Below the pieces are notes generated by a model that made no database searches, was not told where the DNA came from, and was given only the letters and a program-made list of their open reading frames with translations. The position numbers and the translations under genes are program-made. Below, in pieces: positions 52,677 through 62,086 of a stretch of 64,000 nt of DNA (the first letter of the stretch is position 1; each line of letters begins with the position of its first letter). The DNA comes from Bacillus sp. B1-b2. GTDB taxonomy: Bacteria > Bacillota > Bacilli > Bacillales > Cytobacillaceae. The DNA lies in assembly GCF_009183415.1 (NCBI RefSeq), contig NZ_WEHU01000010.1:1-64000 (forward strand), in the 5' to 3' direction.

Positions 52677-52799
52677 CTATTTTAGCTGGAAGAAGGCTGA
52701 GGAATATGTAATAACTATTCTTTCTTTTGCTCTATTTAGCATTTCTAAAAGTTCTTGCTTTAGTAATTTCACATCCCCATATTTTCTCCTCCTAACCAT
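52677..52799 (-). CDS. Possible 31-40 residue basic peptide
   Basis: In the gap 52454-53030 a minus-strand frame from ATG 52799 reads a basic start (V-R-R-R-K-Y) and an amphipathic helix (LLKQELLEMLNRAKERI). It stops at 52677. AGGAGG is inside it, and a GTG at 52772 is the other start. It vaguely resembles FbpB-type small basic proteins, but no Fur box is near. The rest of the gap shows nothing. Confidence 0.25.
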   Translation of the reverse strand: MVRRRKYGDVKLLKQELLEMLNRAKERIVITYSSAFFQLK

Positions 52800-53030
52800 A
52801 ACGTTTTAGTTTTATACTTCATTATATAAGTTTACAGAGCTTTTATACAAGAAATTAAACCCTATAATCAGATATCATGGTTATTTTCTTCTAAAATTCA
52901 AAAGAAACTGACTTTATATCATTAAATTTGAAAAGGTTCTTCATTTTGTTACATATACTGATATTATTACACTCACTTTTAGGTTAAAATAGAATAAGAC
53001 ATATAGAAAAACTGAAAAAGGGGAAACGGA

Positions 53031-54065
53031 GTGGAAACAGTTAATAAAATACTTACTAATAAAAGTATAAAAAGATTTCTTATTTTTGTATTAATTTTAT
53101 CGGGTATCTATCTATTAAGAAGTATGGTCAATTTAATGCTTTTTACCTTTATCCTTTCTTTTTTAATGGATAGGATGGAAAGATTAATTTCTAAAGTCAT
53201 TCATGTAAAACGAAATCTCATAGTAAGTATTCTTTATTTAATAACTATTGGAATCCTTTCCTATAGCTCTATAAAATATTTACCTATGTTAGTCGAAGAA
53301 ATTAGTACTCTTGTCAGACAATTATATGAATTTTATACAAGACCACATGATAACGTTGTACTAAATTATATTGTCTCTGTTATTCAAGAAAGAAATATAT
53401 ATAGTTATGTAGAACAAGGTCTTGGATTTGTAGTGAAGTATTTTTCTAGCATTAGTTCCCTTAGTATTCAATTTTTACTAGCTATCATCTTAAGCTTTTT
53501 CTTCTTATTGGAAAAGCCAAGGCTTATTAAGTATAAGGATAAGTTTAAGAAAAGTAAGATTGCACCTATTTACAATGAAATCGAATTTTTCGGTAAGAAA
53601 TTTGTATTAACATTTGGGAAAGTGTTAGAAGCTCAAGTGATTATTGCTCTAGTAAACTGTATTCTAACAACCATTGGATTATGGATTCTTGATTTCCCTC
53701 AATTACTAGGATTATCATTAATGGTATTTGTGTTCGGGTTAATTCCTGTAGCTGGTGTCATTATTTCCCTAATTCCTTTATTAACTATAGGTTATACCAT
53801 TGGTGGATATCCATATATTATTATATTAATCATCTTCATTTGCGTTATTCATGCAATTGAAGCTTATATTCTTAATCCTAAATTAATGTCTTCTAAAACA
53901 GACTTACCTGTTTTCTTTACTTTCATTGTCCTAATATTCTCCGAGCACTTTTTTGGAGTATGGGGACTAATTATAGGAATCCCTGTATTTGTATTCCTGT
54001 TAGATATTCTACAGGTTCAAAGCATGGAACCAGATCATGAATTAGCAAAAAAAGACAATGGATAA
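53031..54065 (+). CDS. AI-2E family transporter (UPF0118/PerM)
   Basis: 344 aa, seven to eight transmembrane helices. Family landmarks: a long central amphipathic segment, F-G-K-V-L-E-A-Q-V-I-I-A, GLIPVAGVIISLIPLL, and I-E-A-Y-I-L-N-P-K-L-M-S before the last helices (G-V-W-G-L-I-I-G-I-P-V). Members export autoinducer-2 or act as Na+/H+ antiporters; this one's substrate is open. Similar to B. subtilis YueF/YhhT-type proteins. It starts with GTG 53031 behind AAGGGGAAACGGA. Confidence 0.88.
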   Translation: METVNKILTNKSIKRFLIFVLILSGIYLLRSMVNLMLFTFILSFLMDRMERLISKVIHVKRNLIVSILYLITIGILSYSSIKYLPMLVEEISTLVRQLYEFYTRPHDNVVLNYIVSVIQERNIYSYVEQGLGFVVKYFSSISSLSIQFLLAIILSFFFLLEKPRLIKYKDKFKKSKIAPIYNEIEFFGKKFVLTFGKVLEAQVIIALVNCILTTIGLWILDFPQLLGLSLMVFVFGLIPVAGVIISLIPLLTIGYTIGGYPYIIILIIFICVIHAIEAYILNPKLMSSKTDLPVFFTFIVLIFSEHFFGVWGLIIGIPVFVFLLDILQVQSMEPDHELAKKDNG

Positions 54066-54086
54066 GTTTCCATTGTCTTTTTTTTA
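54050..54086. terminator. Bidirectional terminator between the AI-2E-like gene and ilvD
   Basis: AAAAGACAATGG (54050-54061) pairs with CCATTGTCTTTT (54070-54081). T-runs lie on both strands, and the stem overlaps the plus-strand stop codon. Confidence 0.9.
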
Positions 54087-54114
54087 TTACCTTTGGACAA
54101 TTAAACAGGATAAA

Positions 54115-55791
54115 CTAGTATTTTAAAACAGCTCCAGTACTTGCTGATGTAACTAGTTTAGAATAACGAGCTAGATATCCGCTTTTTACTTTTGTCTCAA
54201 AGCCTTTCCATTCGGATTTTCTTTGCTCCCATTCTTCTTCAGGTACTTCTACATCCATTGTTCTTTTTTCAATATCAATAACAATGTTGTCTCCATCTTT
54301 TACGAAGGCAAGCGGGCCGCCTTCTGCAGCTTCAGGAGAAGCATGACCAATAGAAATTCCACGAGAAGCTCCTGAAAATCTGCCGTCTGTTACAAGTGCA
54401 ACCTTAGGACCAAGCCCCATACCTACGATTTGAGAGGTTGGTGCTAACATTTCTGGCATACCTGGACCACCTTTTGGACCTTCATAGCGAATAATAACGA
54501 CATGTCCAGGTTTCACTAGTCCTTTTACTAATCCTTCTAAAACTTCATCTTGAGATTCAAAAACAATTGCTGGACCTTCATGTCTTGTTATTCCATTTTG
54601 AACGCCACCTGTTTTAATGATGGCACCTTGAGGAGCAAGATTTCCGAATAATACAGCAAGCCCACCTGTCTCTGTATGAGGGTCATCAATTGCGCGAATA
54701 ACATGTCGATCTTTTACTTCACAACCTTCAATATTTTCTCCTAATGTTTTTCCACTAACAGTCAATGTATCAAGGTGAAGTGCTCCTTCTTTCTTAGAAA
54801 GCTCATAAAGTGCAGCTGAAACTCCTCCCGCTTCGTGAAGATCCTCAATATGTACATCTGAGGATGGAGCTAATTTAGATAAATGCGGTACCCTACTAGC
54901 TACTTCATTAATTCTTTGAAGTGGATAATCAATCCCCGCTTCATGTGCAATTGCTATTGTATGAAGCACTGTATTAGTCGAACCACCAAGTGCCATATCC
55001 AAAGCAAAGGCATTATCAATTGCCTTCTCTGTAACTATATCTCTCGGTTTAATATCATCTTTTATTAAGTTCATTAGTTGTTTAGCCGATTTTTTGACGA
55101 ATTCCTTACGCTCAGGTGCAACTGCAAGTATTGTTCCATTACCAGGAAGTGCTAGCCCTAAAGCTTCAGCAAGACAATTCATGGAGTTAGCTGTAAACAT
55201 TCCCGAACATGAACCACATGTTGGGCAACCGAATTGTTCTAATTCTAGTAATCCACTTTCATCTATTTTACCTGATTGGAAAGCTCCAACTCCTTCAAAT
55301 ACAGAGGAGAGAGAAATCTTTCTTCCATCGCTTGTTACTCCAGCTTTCATTGGTCCACCACTCACGAAGATAGTTGGAATGTTTAAGCGCATAGCGGCCA
55401 TCATCATACCTGGTGTGATTTTATCGCAGTTTGGGATACATACCATTCCATCAAACCAGTGTGCCGCTACAACTGTTTCAATAGAGTCTGCAATTATTTC
55501 ACGACTTGGTAAAGAATAACGCATTCCAATATGGCCCATAGCAATCCCATCATCTACACCAATTGTGTTCATTTCAAAAGGCACTCCGCCTGCCTCTCTA
55601 ATTGCATCTTTTACAATTTTACCGAACTCCTGTAAGTGTACATGTCCTGGAACAATATCAATATATGAATTGACAACAGCAATAAATGGTTTATTAAAAT
55701 CTTCTTCCTTTACCCCTGCTGCACGTAGCAAACTTCTATGCGGTGCTCGATCAAATCCTTTCTTGATCATGTTGCTTCTTAACTCTGCCAC
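54115..55791 (-). CDS. ilvD: Dihydroxy-acid dehydratase
   Basis: 558 aa; dehydrates dihydroxy-acids in valine, isoleucine and pantothenate synthesis. Fe-S cluster cysteines lie in [10 protein letters not shown] and [17 protein letters not shown]. Other motifs are [32 protein letters not shown] and [11 protein letters not shown]. It starts with GTG 55791 behind GGAGGGGTAG. It stands apart from other ilv/leu genes here. Confidence 0.97.
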   Translation of the reverse strand: MAELRSNMIKKGFDRAPHRSLLRAAGVKEEDFNKPFIAVVNSYIDIVPGHVHLQEFGKIVKDAIREAGGVPFEMNTIGVDDGIAMGHIGMRYSLPSREIIADSIETVVAAHWFDGMVCIPNCDKITPGMMMAAMRLNIPTIFVSGGPMKAGVTSDGRKISLSSVFEGVGAFQSGKIDESGLLELEQFGCPTCGSCSGMFTANSMNCLAEALGLALPGNGTILAVAPERKEFVKKSAKQLMNLIKDDIKPRDIVTEKAIDNAFALDMALGGSTNTVLHTIAIAHEAGIDYPLQRINEVASRVPHLSKLAPSSDVHIEDLHEAGGVSAALYELSKKEGALHLDTLTVSGKTLGENIEGCEVKDRHVIRAIDDPHTETGGLAVLFGNLAPQGAIIKTGGVQNGITRHEGPAIVFESQDEVLEGLVKGLVKPGHVVIIRYEGPKGGPGMPEMLAPTSQIVGMGLGPKVALVTDGRFSGASRGISIGHASPEAAEGGPLAFVKDGDNIVIDIEKRTMDVEVPEEEWEQRKSEWKGFETKVKSGYLARYSKLVTSASTGAVLKY

Positions 55792-56220
55792 TTTCTACCC
55801 CTCCAATTGTCCGATTAAAACGAAATTTCTGTATATTTAACTTTTACCTATTGTAACACTATGATTAGAAAAATGATATAATTTCTTCTTGACGAAATTT
55901 GAAAAAAGAGAATTTTCTTTACATTTACTATTCTTATAAAAAAGATTATTCTATCAACCTTTAACCTGTAAAACTTGTAAGAACTTCTGACAACATCTAC
56001 AATTATCCCTGATTATTTAAAGCTGATTTTTTGTTAGAAGAATACTTTAAATAATATACTAGAATACTTTATTTAAATATAAAATGTTGAGATATTACAA
56101 TAGATCATCTTAAAGTTATTCTACCTTCCAATGCTTGATTAATTGTATGGAAAACACCAATAAAGACCCAAACTGATAGCTTGAGTCTCCCATGAACTGA
56201 AATGTTTAACTATTTATCTC
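55792..56220. promoter_or_regulatory. ilvD upstream region with a weak CodY-like site
   Basis: No T-box elements are visible in this 429-bp gap. AATTTTCTTTACATT (55911-55925) matches the CodY box AATTTTCWGAAAATT with three mismatches, a level CodY tolerates. CodY control of ilvD is established in Bacillus. Otherwise AT-rich with nothing recognised. Confidence 0.35.
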
Positions 56221-57150
56221 TTATGAAAAGATAACACTTATCTTTTGTACTTCGTCATCTGTTAAATGTACATCTAATGTCTTTAGATTATTTTGTAATT
56301 GAGCAATTGTTTTGGCACCAGGAATGATAACATCAATAGCTGGCTGTTTTAGTAGCCAAGCTAATGCCAAATGAGTAGCATCAAATCCTTTTTCCGTTGC
56401 TAACTGTTTCAATTGAGCAATTTTCTCGATATTTTTTATATATGTTTCTCCTTGAAATAGTGGGTTTCCTTCTTTCCCTTCAAGGTTAGAGTCTTTAGAA
56501 TATTTTCCCGTAAGCAATCCAGATGCTAATGGAAAATAGGGAACAAAGCTAATGTTATTTTCTACACAATACGGTAAATAGAAATCTTCTGCCCCTCTTT
56601 TTAATAGAGAATACTCTGCTTGGAATACTTCTAAGTAGCCATCCTGGTTAAATGCTTTTAATTGTTCTATATCTAAGTTTGAAGCCCCAATTGCTTTGAT
56701 CTTTCCTTCGTCTTTTAACTCCTTTAAAGTACCTGCTACTTCTTCAGGGGGAGTTACACCATCTGGAAAGTGTACATAAAATAAGTCAATATAATCTGTT
56801 TGCAACCTCTTTAAGCTTTGTTCTACAGAAGATCGCATAAAATCTCTACTATTATCCAGCACTATTTTTCCATCTACTAATTTATGTGCAGCTTTACTAG
56901 CAATTGCAATTTCATGACGATTCCCTCGTTCTTTTAACACTTCTCCAATCAATTCTTCGGATCTACCGAGGCCATATACGTATGCAGTATCTAAGAAATC
57001 TACACCTGCATCTAAAGCACTTTTAACTACTTCTTTGCCAGTTTCATCACTTAAATTTGGAAATAAATTATGTCCGCCTACAGAATTAGCTCCATATCCT
57101 AATTTCGTAACCTTCATTGCTGTTTGACCAATTTGAACTTTACTACTCAA
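56221..57150 (-). CDS. Aldo/keto reductase
   Basis: 309 aa, TIM barrel NADPH-dependent reductase. The catalytic tetrad is visible: Asp and Tyr in [15 protein letters not shown], Lys in I-A-S-K-A-A-H, and His in [10 protein letters not shown]. The C-terminal cofactor motif is [20 protein letters not shown]. It resembles B. subtilis IolS/YhdN (AKR11). Substrate unknown. The start is TTG 57150 with AAAGGAG upstream. Monocistronic. Confidence 0.92.
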   Translation of the reverse strand: MSSKVQIGQTAMKVTKLGYGANSVGGHNLFPNLSDETGKEVVKSALDAGVDFLDTAYVYGLGRSEELIGEVLKERGNRHEIAIASKAAHKLVDGKIVLDNSRDFMRSSVEQSLKRLQTDYIDLFYVHFPDGVTPPEEVAGTLKELKDEGKIKAIGASNLDIEQLKAFNQDGYLEVFQAEYSLLKRGAEDFYLPYCVENNISFVPYFPLASGLLTGKYSKDSNLEGKEGNPLFQGETYIKNIEKIAQLKQLATEKGFDATHLALAWLLKQPAIDVIIPGAKTIAQLQNNLKTLDVHLTDDEVQKISVIFS

Positions 57151-57348
57151 AAAGCTTCATCTCCTTTAGGTAAGGTTATTTCTCCTATGTACTTATTGCT
57201 TAGCTACAAGAGTATGTCCACTCTCTCATTAAGCAAAAAGGCTTAGTAATACGAAAACTCCCTTTAGTAATGTTTAGGACTTCCCCTTTAGTATGAATAG
57301 GAAGAAAGGGAGAGTAAAGAAAAACGCTCAAAGAAGAAGTATTACTAC

Positions 57349-57378
57349 TTTAAAACAAGCACTCATATACTATATAAT
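57349..57378 (+). promoter_or_regulatory. Promoter of the VanZ-like gene
   Basis: TATAAT (57373-57378) with a poor -35 TTTAAA 18 bp upstream. It lies inside the longest reading frame and supports the downstream GTG start. Confidence 0.45.
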
Positions 57379-57409
57379 AAAGATATCTAAAGAAAGGATT
57401 TTCGATAAA

Positions 57410-58039
57410 GTGAATGTACTCAAAAAAGTATTGATTTATCCACTTCCACTTCTATTTGTCTTTATACTTTGGAAGATAACCGACATTGAACTATATCTTA
57501 ATTTCCCCATTATCCTTATTATCCTTATTCCTTTATGGATATATTATCGAATAGATCGAAGTAGAAAGAAAAATATAGTTTATGCTAAAAGAGAAATTTT
57601 AATAAATATTTTCTTTATCTATTTATTAACCGTGCTTTATGTTACTTTGAATCCTTTTCATTTTACTCCCCCAAGTATAAAGGGGAATATTAATCTTGTA
57701 CCTTATGTACAACTACACTACCAATATACATATAAACCCCCGATTTTTTGGATATTGTATACTTTAGGTAATATTATGATGTTTATTCCATTTGGTTATC
57801 TTTTTCCAAAAATATACCAAAAGCGCTTTAAAATGCTTGTTACAATTAGTATTGCAGCTTTATGTTCCCTACTCATTGAGATAACTCAATATTTCTTCAC
57901 TATTGATCGTGCAGCAGATATTGATGATTTACTGCTTAACATTATTGGTGCCATTATTGGATATTTTCTTTTTCTCTTTATGAGAAAAACAAAGTTTCCT
58001 TCATCATATGAATTGTTATTTTTCCAACATAGAAAATAG
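57410..58039 (+). CDS. VanZ-family membrane protein
   Basis: 209 aa from the chosen GTG; five transmembrane segments. VanZ-like features: VTLNPFHFTPP, G-N-I-N-L-V-P-Y, LGNIMMFIPFGYLFP, SLLIEITQYFF and ADIDDLLLNIIGAIIGYFLF. VanZ itself gives low teicoplanin resistance; chromosomal VanZ-like proteins are mostly uncharacterised. No other van genes are here, and ddl is of the ordinary type. A longer frame from ATG 57293 has no ribosome binding site and would span a promoter. Confidence 0.82.
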   Translation: MNVLKKVLIYPLPLLFVFILWKITDIELYLNFPIILIILIPLWIYYRIDRSRKKNIVYAKREILINIFFIYLLTVLYVTLNPFHFTPPSIKGNINLVPYVQLHYQYTYKPPIFWILYTLGNIMMFIPFGYLFPKIYQKRFKMLVTISIAALCSLLIEITQYFFTIDRAADIDDLLLNIIGAIIGYFLFLFMRKTKFPSSYELLFFQHRK

Positions 58040-58071
58040 CCTAGCTTCTAAACAGCATAGGCTATTTTTTA
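58034..58071. terminator. Bidirectional terminator between the VanZ-like gene and murB
   Basis: AAAATAGCCT pairs with AGGCTATTTT around a 15-nt loop, with T-runs on both strands at a convergent junction. Confidence 0.88.
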
Positions 58072-58087
58072 TATTACTTGGTTTTCC

Positions 58088-58999
58088 TTATTCTTCCCCA
58101 ATGATTCTTACTTCTGTTTCTAAATCAACATTATAGTTTTGCTTCACCGTTTTTTGAACATGATGAATCAAAGACAAGTAGTCATTTGCTGTTGCCTTAT
58201 CAACATTCACAATGAATCCTGCATGTTTGGTAGATACTTGGGCGCCACCAATCTGAGTGCCTTGTAATCCACTATCTTGAATCAGTTTTCCCGCAAAATG
58301 ATTAGGTGGTCTTTTGAAAACACTTCCACAAGATGGAAATTCCAGTGGCTGCTTAGACTCTCTTAAAAAAGTTAGTTCATCCATTTTTTCTTTTATTAAG
58401 TCATGATTTCCTTCACTCAAAGAAAAGGTTCCTTCTAATGCTACCCAACCATTTTTATCAATACTACTAGTACGATACCCTAACTCTAATTCTTCTTTAC
58501 TCACCGTAATTATTTCACCTTGTTTCGTTAATACCTTGGCACTTTCTAAAACGTTGGAAACTTCTCCTCCATATGCACCAGCATTCATATATAGTGCGCC
58601 ACCAACAGATCCTGGAATACCACAAGCAAATTCCAAGCCAGTTAATGAGTGCTTTAGAGCAAAACGCGATGTATCAATAATTGCTGCACCACATTTTGCT
58701 ATCACTTTATTATTTTCTAATGTAATGTCTACCAATTTAGTTAAATTGATGACTACACCTCTTATTCCACCGTCTCTAATTAATACATTCGAGCCATTTC
58801 CCAATATAGTAACTGGTAGGTCCACTTCAAGTGCGAATTGATAGGCGTCTTGTACTTGTTTATAATCTGTAGGAAATAACAAAAAGTCTGCTTTTCCACC
58901 AATTTTTGTATACGTATATTTATTTAACTCTTCATCGATTTTCACATTATCATGTGGCAATATTTCTTTTAATCTATTTTCAATCATTAATTTATCCAT
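58088..58999 (-). CDS. murB: UDP-N-acetylenolpyruvoylglucosamine reductase
   Basis: 303 aa; FAD enzyme completing UDP-MurNAc in the cytoplasm. The FAD domain has YTKIGGKADFLLFP, GNGSNVLIRDGGIRGVVI and GIPGSVGGALYMNAGAYGGE. The C-terminal domain has YRTSSI, the catalytic FPSCGSVFKRP and TKHAGFIVN. This is the Gram-positive type with Cys/Ser at the proton-donor loop. The ATG at 58999 follows AGAAGGTTGAG; a TTG three codons earlier overlaps that site. Isolated from the other mur genes. Confidence 0.96.
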   Translation of the reverse strand: MDKLMIENRLKEILPHDNVKIDEELNKYTYTKIGGKADFLLFPTDYKQVQDAYQFALEVDLPVTILGNGSNVLIRDGGIRGVVINLTKLVDITLENNKVIAKCGAAIIDTSRFALKHSLTGLEFACGIPGSVGGALYMNAGAYGGEVSNVLESAKVLTKQGEIITVSKEELELGYRTSSIDKNGWVALEGTFSLSEGNHDLIKEKMDELTFLRESKQPLEFPSCGSVFKRPPNHFAGKLIQDSGLQGTQIGGAQVSTKHAGFIVNVDKATANDYLSLIHHVQKTVKQNYNVDLETEVRIIGEE

Positions 59000-59140
59000 A
59001 TATCTCAACCTTCTATCTGTAATCTAACTACACAATTCCTATTGTATACCATTATTATAAAGAGGTACGTCTTGGATAAGCAAATTTATGTGAAAGCTTA
59101 ATCTTTGTAATAATATATTAACAACATAAGAGGTTCATGC

Positions 59141-59175
59141 ACAGAAAAGCTAAGTAACTTAAATAGCTACTTAGC
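59141..59175 (-). terminator. Terminator of the siderophore ATPase gene
   Basis: GCTAAGTA (59149-59156) pairs with TACTTAGC (59168-59175). It overlaps the stop codon and on the minus strand reads into TTTTCTG. Confidence 0.6.
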
Positions 59176-59994
59176 CACTACTAATTGTTTTTCTTTTATT
59201 ACTTTTTGATTCCGCACTAAATCGTATGATAAGCATGCTGGTTTGCTTGTCCGAGGGTCTTTTACTATAACTGCATCAATTTGAAAAACTGTTTTTAATA
59301 CTTCTTCTGTCATTACTACTTCTGGTTGTCCTTCTTTTATTAGCTCTCCGCCCTTCATGGCAACCATATGATGGGAGAACCTTGCAGCGTGATTGAGGTC
59401 ATGTATTACCATTACAATGGTTCGGTTCTCTTCTTCATTTAACTTTTTCAATAACTGTAATACTTCTAACTGATGGGCCATATCTAAATAGGTAGTTGGT
59501 TCATCTAACAGTAGTAAATTAGTTTCCTGTGCAATTGCCATAGCTATCCAAGCTCTTTGACGCTGACCACCAGAAAGTGTATCTACTTCTTGATTTTTTA
59601 ATTCGATAAGCCCTGTTACTTCTATTGCCCAGTTTATAACTTCTCTATCTTTGTCAGTAAGACGGCCAAAGCCACTTTGATGGGGAGATCGTCCATATGA
59701 GACTAAATCAAATACGGTTAATCCATTTGGTGCTTCAGGAGATTGGGGTAGGACTGCCATTCTTTTTGCTATTTTCTTTGTTGGAATCTTATGTATCATT
59801 TCACCATCTAAATAAACAAAACCCTCTTTTGCTTTATGTATTCTTGCAAGAGTTTTTAATATGGTCGATTTTCCACAGCCATTTGGACCTATGATGGTGG
59901 TGATTTCCCCTTCTTTTATATGTAAATCTAAGTCATGCACAATTATTTTATCTTCATACCCAATTTTCAAATGCTCTGTAGAAAGGATATCCAA
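59167..59994 (-). CDS. yusV: Iron-siderophore ABC transporter ATPase (FecE/YusV type)
   Basis: 275 aa: Walker A GPNGCGKST, signature LSGGQRQRAW, Walker B LLLLDEPTTYLDMAHQ, switch MVIHDLNHAARFSHH. This is typical of ferric-siderophore ATPases. Neither permease nor binding protein is adjacent, as for B. subtilis YusV, which serves several importers. TTG 59994 has AAGGAGTGAG upstream. A Fur box lies about 90 bp upstream, so iron starvation should induce it. Confidence 0.92.
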   Translation of the reverse strand: MDILSTEHLKIGYEDKIIVHDLDLHIKEGEITTIIGPNGCGKSTILKTLARIHKAKEGFVYLDGEMIHKIPTKKIAKRMAVLPQSPEAPNGLTVFDLVSYGRSPHQSGFGRLTDKDREVINWAIEVTGLIELKNQEVDTLSGGQRQRAWIAMAIAQETNLLLLDEPTTYLDMAHQLEVLQLLKKLNEEENRTIVMVIHDLNHAARFSHHMVAMKGGELIKEGQPEVVMTEEVLKTVFQIDAVIVKDPRTSKPACLSYDLVRNQKVIKEKQLVVAK

Positions 59995-60080
59995 TTAAAC
60001 TCACTCCTTCGTTATAGAAAGCAATATTCTTCTTCATACTTATTGAAATATATGTTTATACTAAAATAACAACCTATAAA

Positions 60081-60095
60081 TGATAATGATTTTCA
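60081..60095. promoter_or_regulatory. Fur box upstream of the siderophore ATPase gene
   Basis: TGATAATGATTTTCA matches the Bacillus Fur 7-1-7 core TGATAATNATTATCA at 14 of 15 positions, with flanks extending the match. Confidence 0.85.
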
Positions 60096-60170
60096 TTTAC
60101 TATTATAGTTAATAATAAACTTTCCTTCAATAGTGGTAGTCATATTATCTTTTTTAGATGGATTTATTCC

Positions 60171-60217
60171 CAAAAATAAAAGAACAGAACCATGAAGGGC
60201 TTCCGTTCTTTTATTTT
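60171..60217 (-). terminator. Terminator of the diguanylate cyclase gene
   Basis: AAAATAAAAGAAC (60173-60185) pairs with GTTCTTTTATTTT (60205-60217), followed by TTTTGGG on the minus strand. Confidence 0.85.
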
Positions 60218-60226
60218 CACTAGATT

Positions 60227-61789
60227 TTAAGAATATGATTGCGTAGAAGCAATGTTCATATAATCTCCTTCAACAGCTAAACAGACGGTATTTCTACCTT
60301 CTCTTTTTGCACCGTATAAAGCACGATCTGCATCACCAATTAATTGATCTAGTGTTAACTGGTTTCGTTTCATGGCTACTCCAAAACTAGCTGTTATTCT
60401 AATAACTGTGTCATTATAGATAAAGTTAGATTGCTCTATTTTACTTCTTAGCCTACTTGCCACATTTAAAGCTTCTTCTAATTCTTCAATCGGTAGAAAG
60501 AGTATAAATTCCTCTCCTCCATATCTTCCTATTACAATTTCTTTTCTTATATTCCTTTTACAAACCTTCGTGACATGCTTTAATGCTTCATCCCCAGCAA
60601 AATGTCCGTATGTGTCATTAATATTCTTAAAGTGATCTATATCAAAAAGAATTGCTGCTATCTTTGGGTATTGAGCAAACATCTTTTGTGCTGCTTCTAA
60701 AGCATAGGCTCGATTATAGATTTGTGTTAGTGCATCTGTATATGCTAATTTTGTTAAGTTTAATTGTTCTTTTTTTTGTTCTGTAATATTGGTGAAAACC
60801 ATTGTAATGCCAAGGATATTGAAGTCCTTGTTTTTTAGAGAAGATAGCTTCACTTGATAATATTCTTCTCCTAAATTCACTTCTGTTACTACCGCTTTCT
60901 TTGTCACCTTTTTAAACAGAGGTAGAATCGGATTATCTATCCCTATTAGCGAAGCAATATGTGTTCCTATTTTTACATGGGAAAATAATAAGGATGCAGA
61001 ATGGTTATAATCCTTTACATGATAAGTCTGATCAAGAACTAAAACAGCATCTCCCATACTTTCTAATATATAATCCTTTTCAATCGGTGGTACTAAGAGA
61101 AATTTCGTTGTAATAATAGCATATAAGTACAACGAACTTGTAAATAACATCGTAATAGGCACTGGATCTAACCCTGCAGGCGTTAAACCTAACAAATAAA
61201 CTAATGCAGTCGAAATGGGCACAGTTACTCCAATTAATAATATAATCATTTGTACCGTCTGTTTGGTTTTACTCTTAACCCAATGAATAATAAGTAATAC
61301 AAAAGCTATTGCAAGCGTTCTGAAAGTATATGCTCCATGTATTAAATACCACTGCCCTACTGTTATTTGCAAAACAGGTGTTTGATTCAAGTAATCTAGA
61401 TAAACAGATTGATAAAACAAATGATGAAAATCATTTGTTGCAACAAGCAAGAAAGAGATAGATGGAATTAAATAATATAAAAAATACGTTTTTTTATTTA
61501 AGTGTTTCCCCAACCCTATAAAATGGAAAACAAGGATTAATGTAGCAGGTGCCGAAAACGGCATACCTAAATATTGCACAGCAGTCCAGAATTTCATACT
61601 ACCTATGTCTGTACTTGCAAGGCTTAATGCATAACCAAATGCATAGATAGCTGTAAAGGAGGAGAACCATAAAAATGCCTTAGTTCCTTCAAATGCCTTT
61701 CTATTCATAAAAGAAATAATAGCTAAAATTACATGCAATGCACCAGACATTGTTATTAAAACAATATATATCATAACTGTTTGATCCAC
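60227..61789 (-). CDS. Membrane diguanylate cyclase (7TM sensor + PAS + GGDEF)
   Basis: 520 aa. Seven to eight N-terminal helices (~1-235) resemble the histidine-kinase-associated 7TM sensor, with the W-T-A-V-Q-Y-L-G region. A PAS-like domain (~240-340) follows, then GGDEF (~345-505): DALTQIYNR, FDIDHFKNINDTYGH and active-site GRYGGEEF (GGEEF 424-428), all consistent with active c-di-GMP synthesis. The inhibitory I-site RxxD is replaced by R-K-E-I, so product inhibition may be absent. No EAL domain. The start is GTG 61789 behind AAGG. Confidence 0.9.
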   Translation of the reverse strand: MDQTVMIYIVLITMSGALHVILAIISFMNRKAFEGTKAFLWFSSFTAIYAFGYALSLASTDIGSMKFWTAVQYLGMPFSAPATLILVFHFIGLGKHLNKKTYFLYYLIPSISFLLVATNDFHHLFYQSVYLDYLNQTPVLQITVGQWYLIHGAYTFRTLAIAFVLLIIHWVKSKTKQTVQMIILLIGVTVPISTALVYLLGLTPAGLDPVPITMLFTSSLYLYAIITTKFLLVPPIEKDYILESMGDAVLVLDQTYHVKDYNHSASLLFSHVKIGTHIASLIGIDNPILPLFKKVTKKAVVTEVNLGEEYYQVKLSSLKNKDFNILGITMVFTNITEQKKEQLNLTKLAYTDALTQIYNRAYALEAAQKMFAQYPKIAAILFDIDHFKNINDTYGHFAGDEALKHVTKVCKRNIRKEIVIGRYGGEEFILFLPIEELEEALNVASRLRSKIEQSNFIYNDTVIRITASFGVAMKRNQLTLDQLIGDADRALYGAKREGRNTVCLAVEGDYMNIASTQSYS

Positions 61790-62030
61790 TTTTTTACTTA
61801 TCCTTAATTCAAAACATTTGACTTTCCGTAAGCTGGTACAATATTTATTATATTTCCTTCTAATTACATAAACTACTCTAAAAGGGCACTTCCATTTTTT
61901 ACAACTTTTTTTGTACCACTATATGGTTTAAATCGGCACATTAGCTTAAATTTACATAGGTAAATATTCCTTAAAGCATACTTTATAATAATTTATCTAA
62001 TATGTAAGAGATTCCTTTATTTAGATATAG
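61790..62030. other. Gene-free stretch upstream of the cyclase gene
   Basis: AT-rich, no ORF or strong dyad seen. It must hold the cyclase promoter. Confidence 0.4.
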
Positions 62031-62031
62031 A

Positions 62032-62081
62032 AATAGAGCTGTTGTAAGAGCTTAACATCCACTCTTACTGACAACTCTATT
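62032..62081 (-). terminator. Hairpin after hemY
   Basis: AATAGAG-CTGTTGT-AAGAG pairs imperfectly with CTCTTACTGACAACTCTATT. On the minus strand it is followed by TCTATATC, so the U-tract is weak. Confidence 0.6.
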
Positions 62082-62086
62082 ACTGT

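Noticed and set aside
55792-56220. T-box leader for ilvD
   Set aside because: No TGGNACCGCG element or specifier-like stem on the minus strand.
57410-58039. VanZ-like gene as part of a glycopeptide-resistance cluster
   Set aside because: No vanHAX or vanRS genes are nearby, and ddl has the ordinary D-Ala-D-Ala residues.
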